Shown here: positions 6,301 to 6,352 of the stretch, in pieces
Layout of the letters: each line of letters begins with the position of its first letter
Numbering within the stretch: the first letter of the stretch is position 1
Source of the DNA: an uncultured Eubacteriales bacterium
GTDB taxonomy: Bacteria; Bacillota; Clostridia; Oscillospirales; Oscillospiraceae
NCBI GenBank assembly: GCA_900547405.1
Contig: URGL01000089.1
Coordinates: 1-6,352, forward strand
Direction: 5' to 3'
Length of the DNA: 6,352 bases
Notes under the pieces: model-generated
The model's input: only the letters and a program-made list of their open reading frames with translations
The model's database searches: none
What the model was told of the DNA's origin: nothing
Position numbers and translations under genes: made by a program

Positions 6301-6352
6301 GCCCCCGCCGGAGGCAGCCTTCCCCTACGGGGAAGGTGGACCGGGCGCAGCC
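6301..6352. repeat. GC-rich palindromic intergenic repeat, runs off the window
   Basis: Just after the LysR stop lie three consecutive inverted repeats. GCCCCCGCCGGAGGC (6301-6315) is palindromic with one mismatch. CCTTCCCC-TAC-GGGGAAGG (6318-6336) is a perfect 8-base stem with a 3-base loop. ACCGGGC-GCA-GCC (6340-6352) is the left arm, loop and start of the right arm of a third hairpin, cut by the window. This modular style matches the dispersed palindromic repeats I recall between genes in Oscillospiraceae genomes. The middle hairpin could also stop lysR transcription, but no T-run follows, so a classic intrinsic terminator is not supported. Confidence 0.5.

Noticed and set aside
6318..6336. 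Intrinsic terminator for the LysR gene
   Set aside because: The stem is good but no T-run follows on either side, and similar hairpins flank it, so it is reported as part of a palindromic repeat instead.
1..6352. CRISPR array, tRNA, rRNA, insertion sequence or attachment site
   Set aside because: No regularly spaced direct repeats, cloverleaf-like sequence, rRNA segments, transposase coding or terminal inverted repeats were seen.

Overview
This looks like a chromosomal catabolic locus from a GC-rich anaerobic Firmicute, most likely a gut Clostridium of the Oscillospiraceae type. The evidence is strong AGGAGG-type ribosome binding sites, GC-rich third codon positions (about 65% GC by eye in the core genes), an AT-rich divergent promoter region, and a palindromic GC-rich intergenic repeat at the right edge. 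The taxonomic placement is inference from style, not from a marker gene.

Layout. Positions 1-5179 are a tightly packed minus-strand operon, read right to left: a DUF6282-type metal-dependent hydrolase (4310-5179), a MatC/SLC13-like dicarboxylate permease (2969-4294), an aconitase-superfamily hydratase of the E. coli YbhJ type (596-2926), and the start of a rhamnulokinase (1-578, cut by the window edge). Gaps are 15, 42 and 17 bases, each with its own Shine-Dalgarno and none with a terminator. Positions 5180-5375 are a 196-base divergent control region. Positions 5376-6293 encode a LysR-family regulator on the plus strand. Positions 6294-6352 hold a palindromic repeat that runs off the window.

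How it works together (inference). The LysR protein probably binds the perfect inverted repeat at 5297-5313, a T-N11-A box. This lies about 64 bases upstream of the predicted operon start, the classic recognition position for this family. It would activate the operon when an organic-acid substrate or intermediate is present. The permease would import a di- or tricarboxylate, the aconitase-like enzyme would hydrate or dehydrate it, and the DUF6282 enzyme would carry out a hydrolytic step. The set parallels E. coli ybhD-ybhH-ybhI-ybhJ (regulator, tautomerase, anion transporter, hydratase), whose substrate I do not know to be established, but with a DUF6282 hydrolase in place of the tautomerase.

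The left end differs. The last ~50 codons of the hydratase and the rhamnulokinase have lower GC and a different lysine codon choice from the rest, suggesting a recombination join inside the hydratase gene that coupled a sugar kinase to an organic-acid operon.
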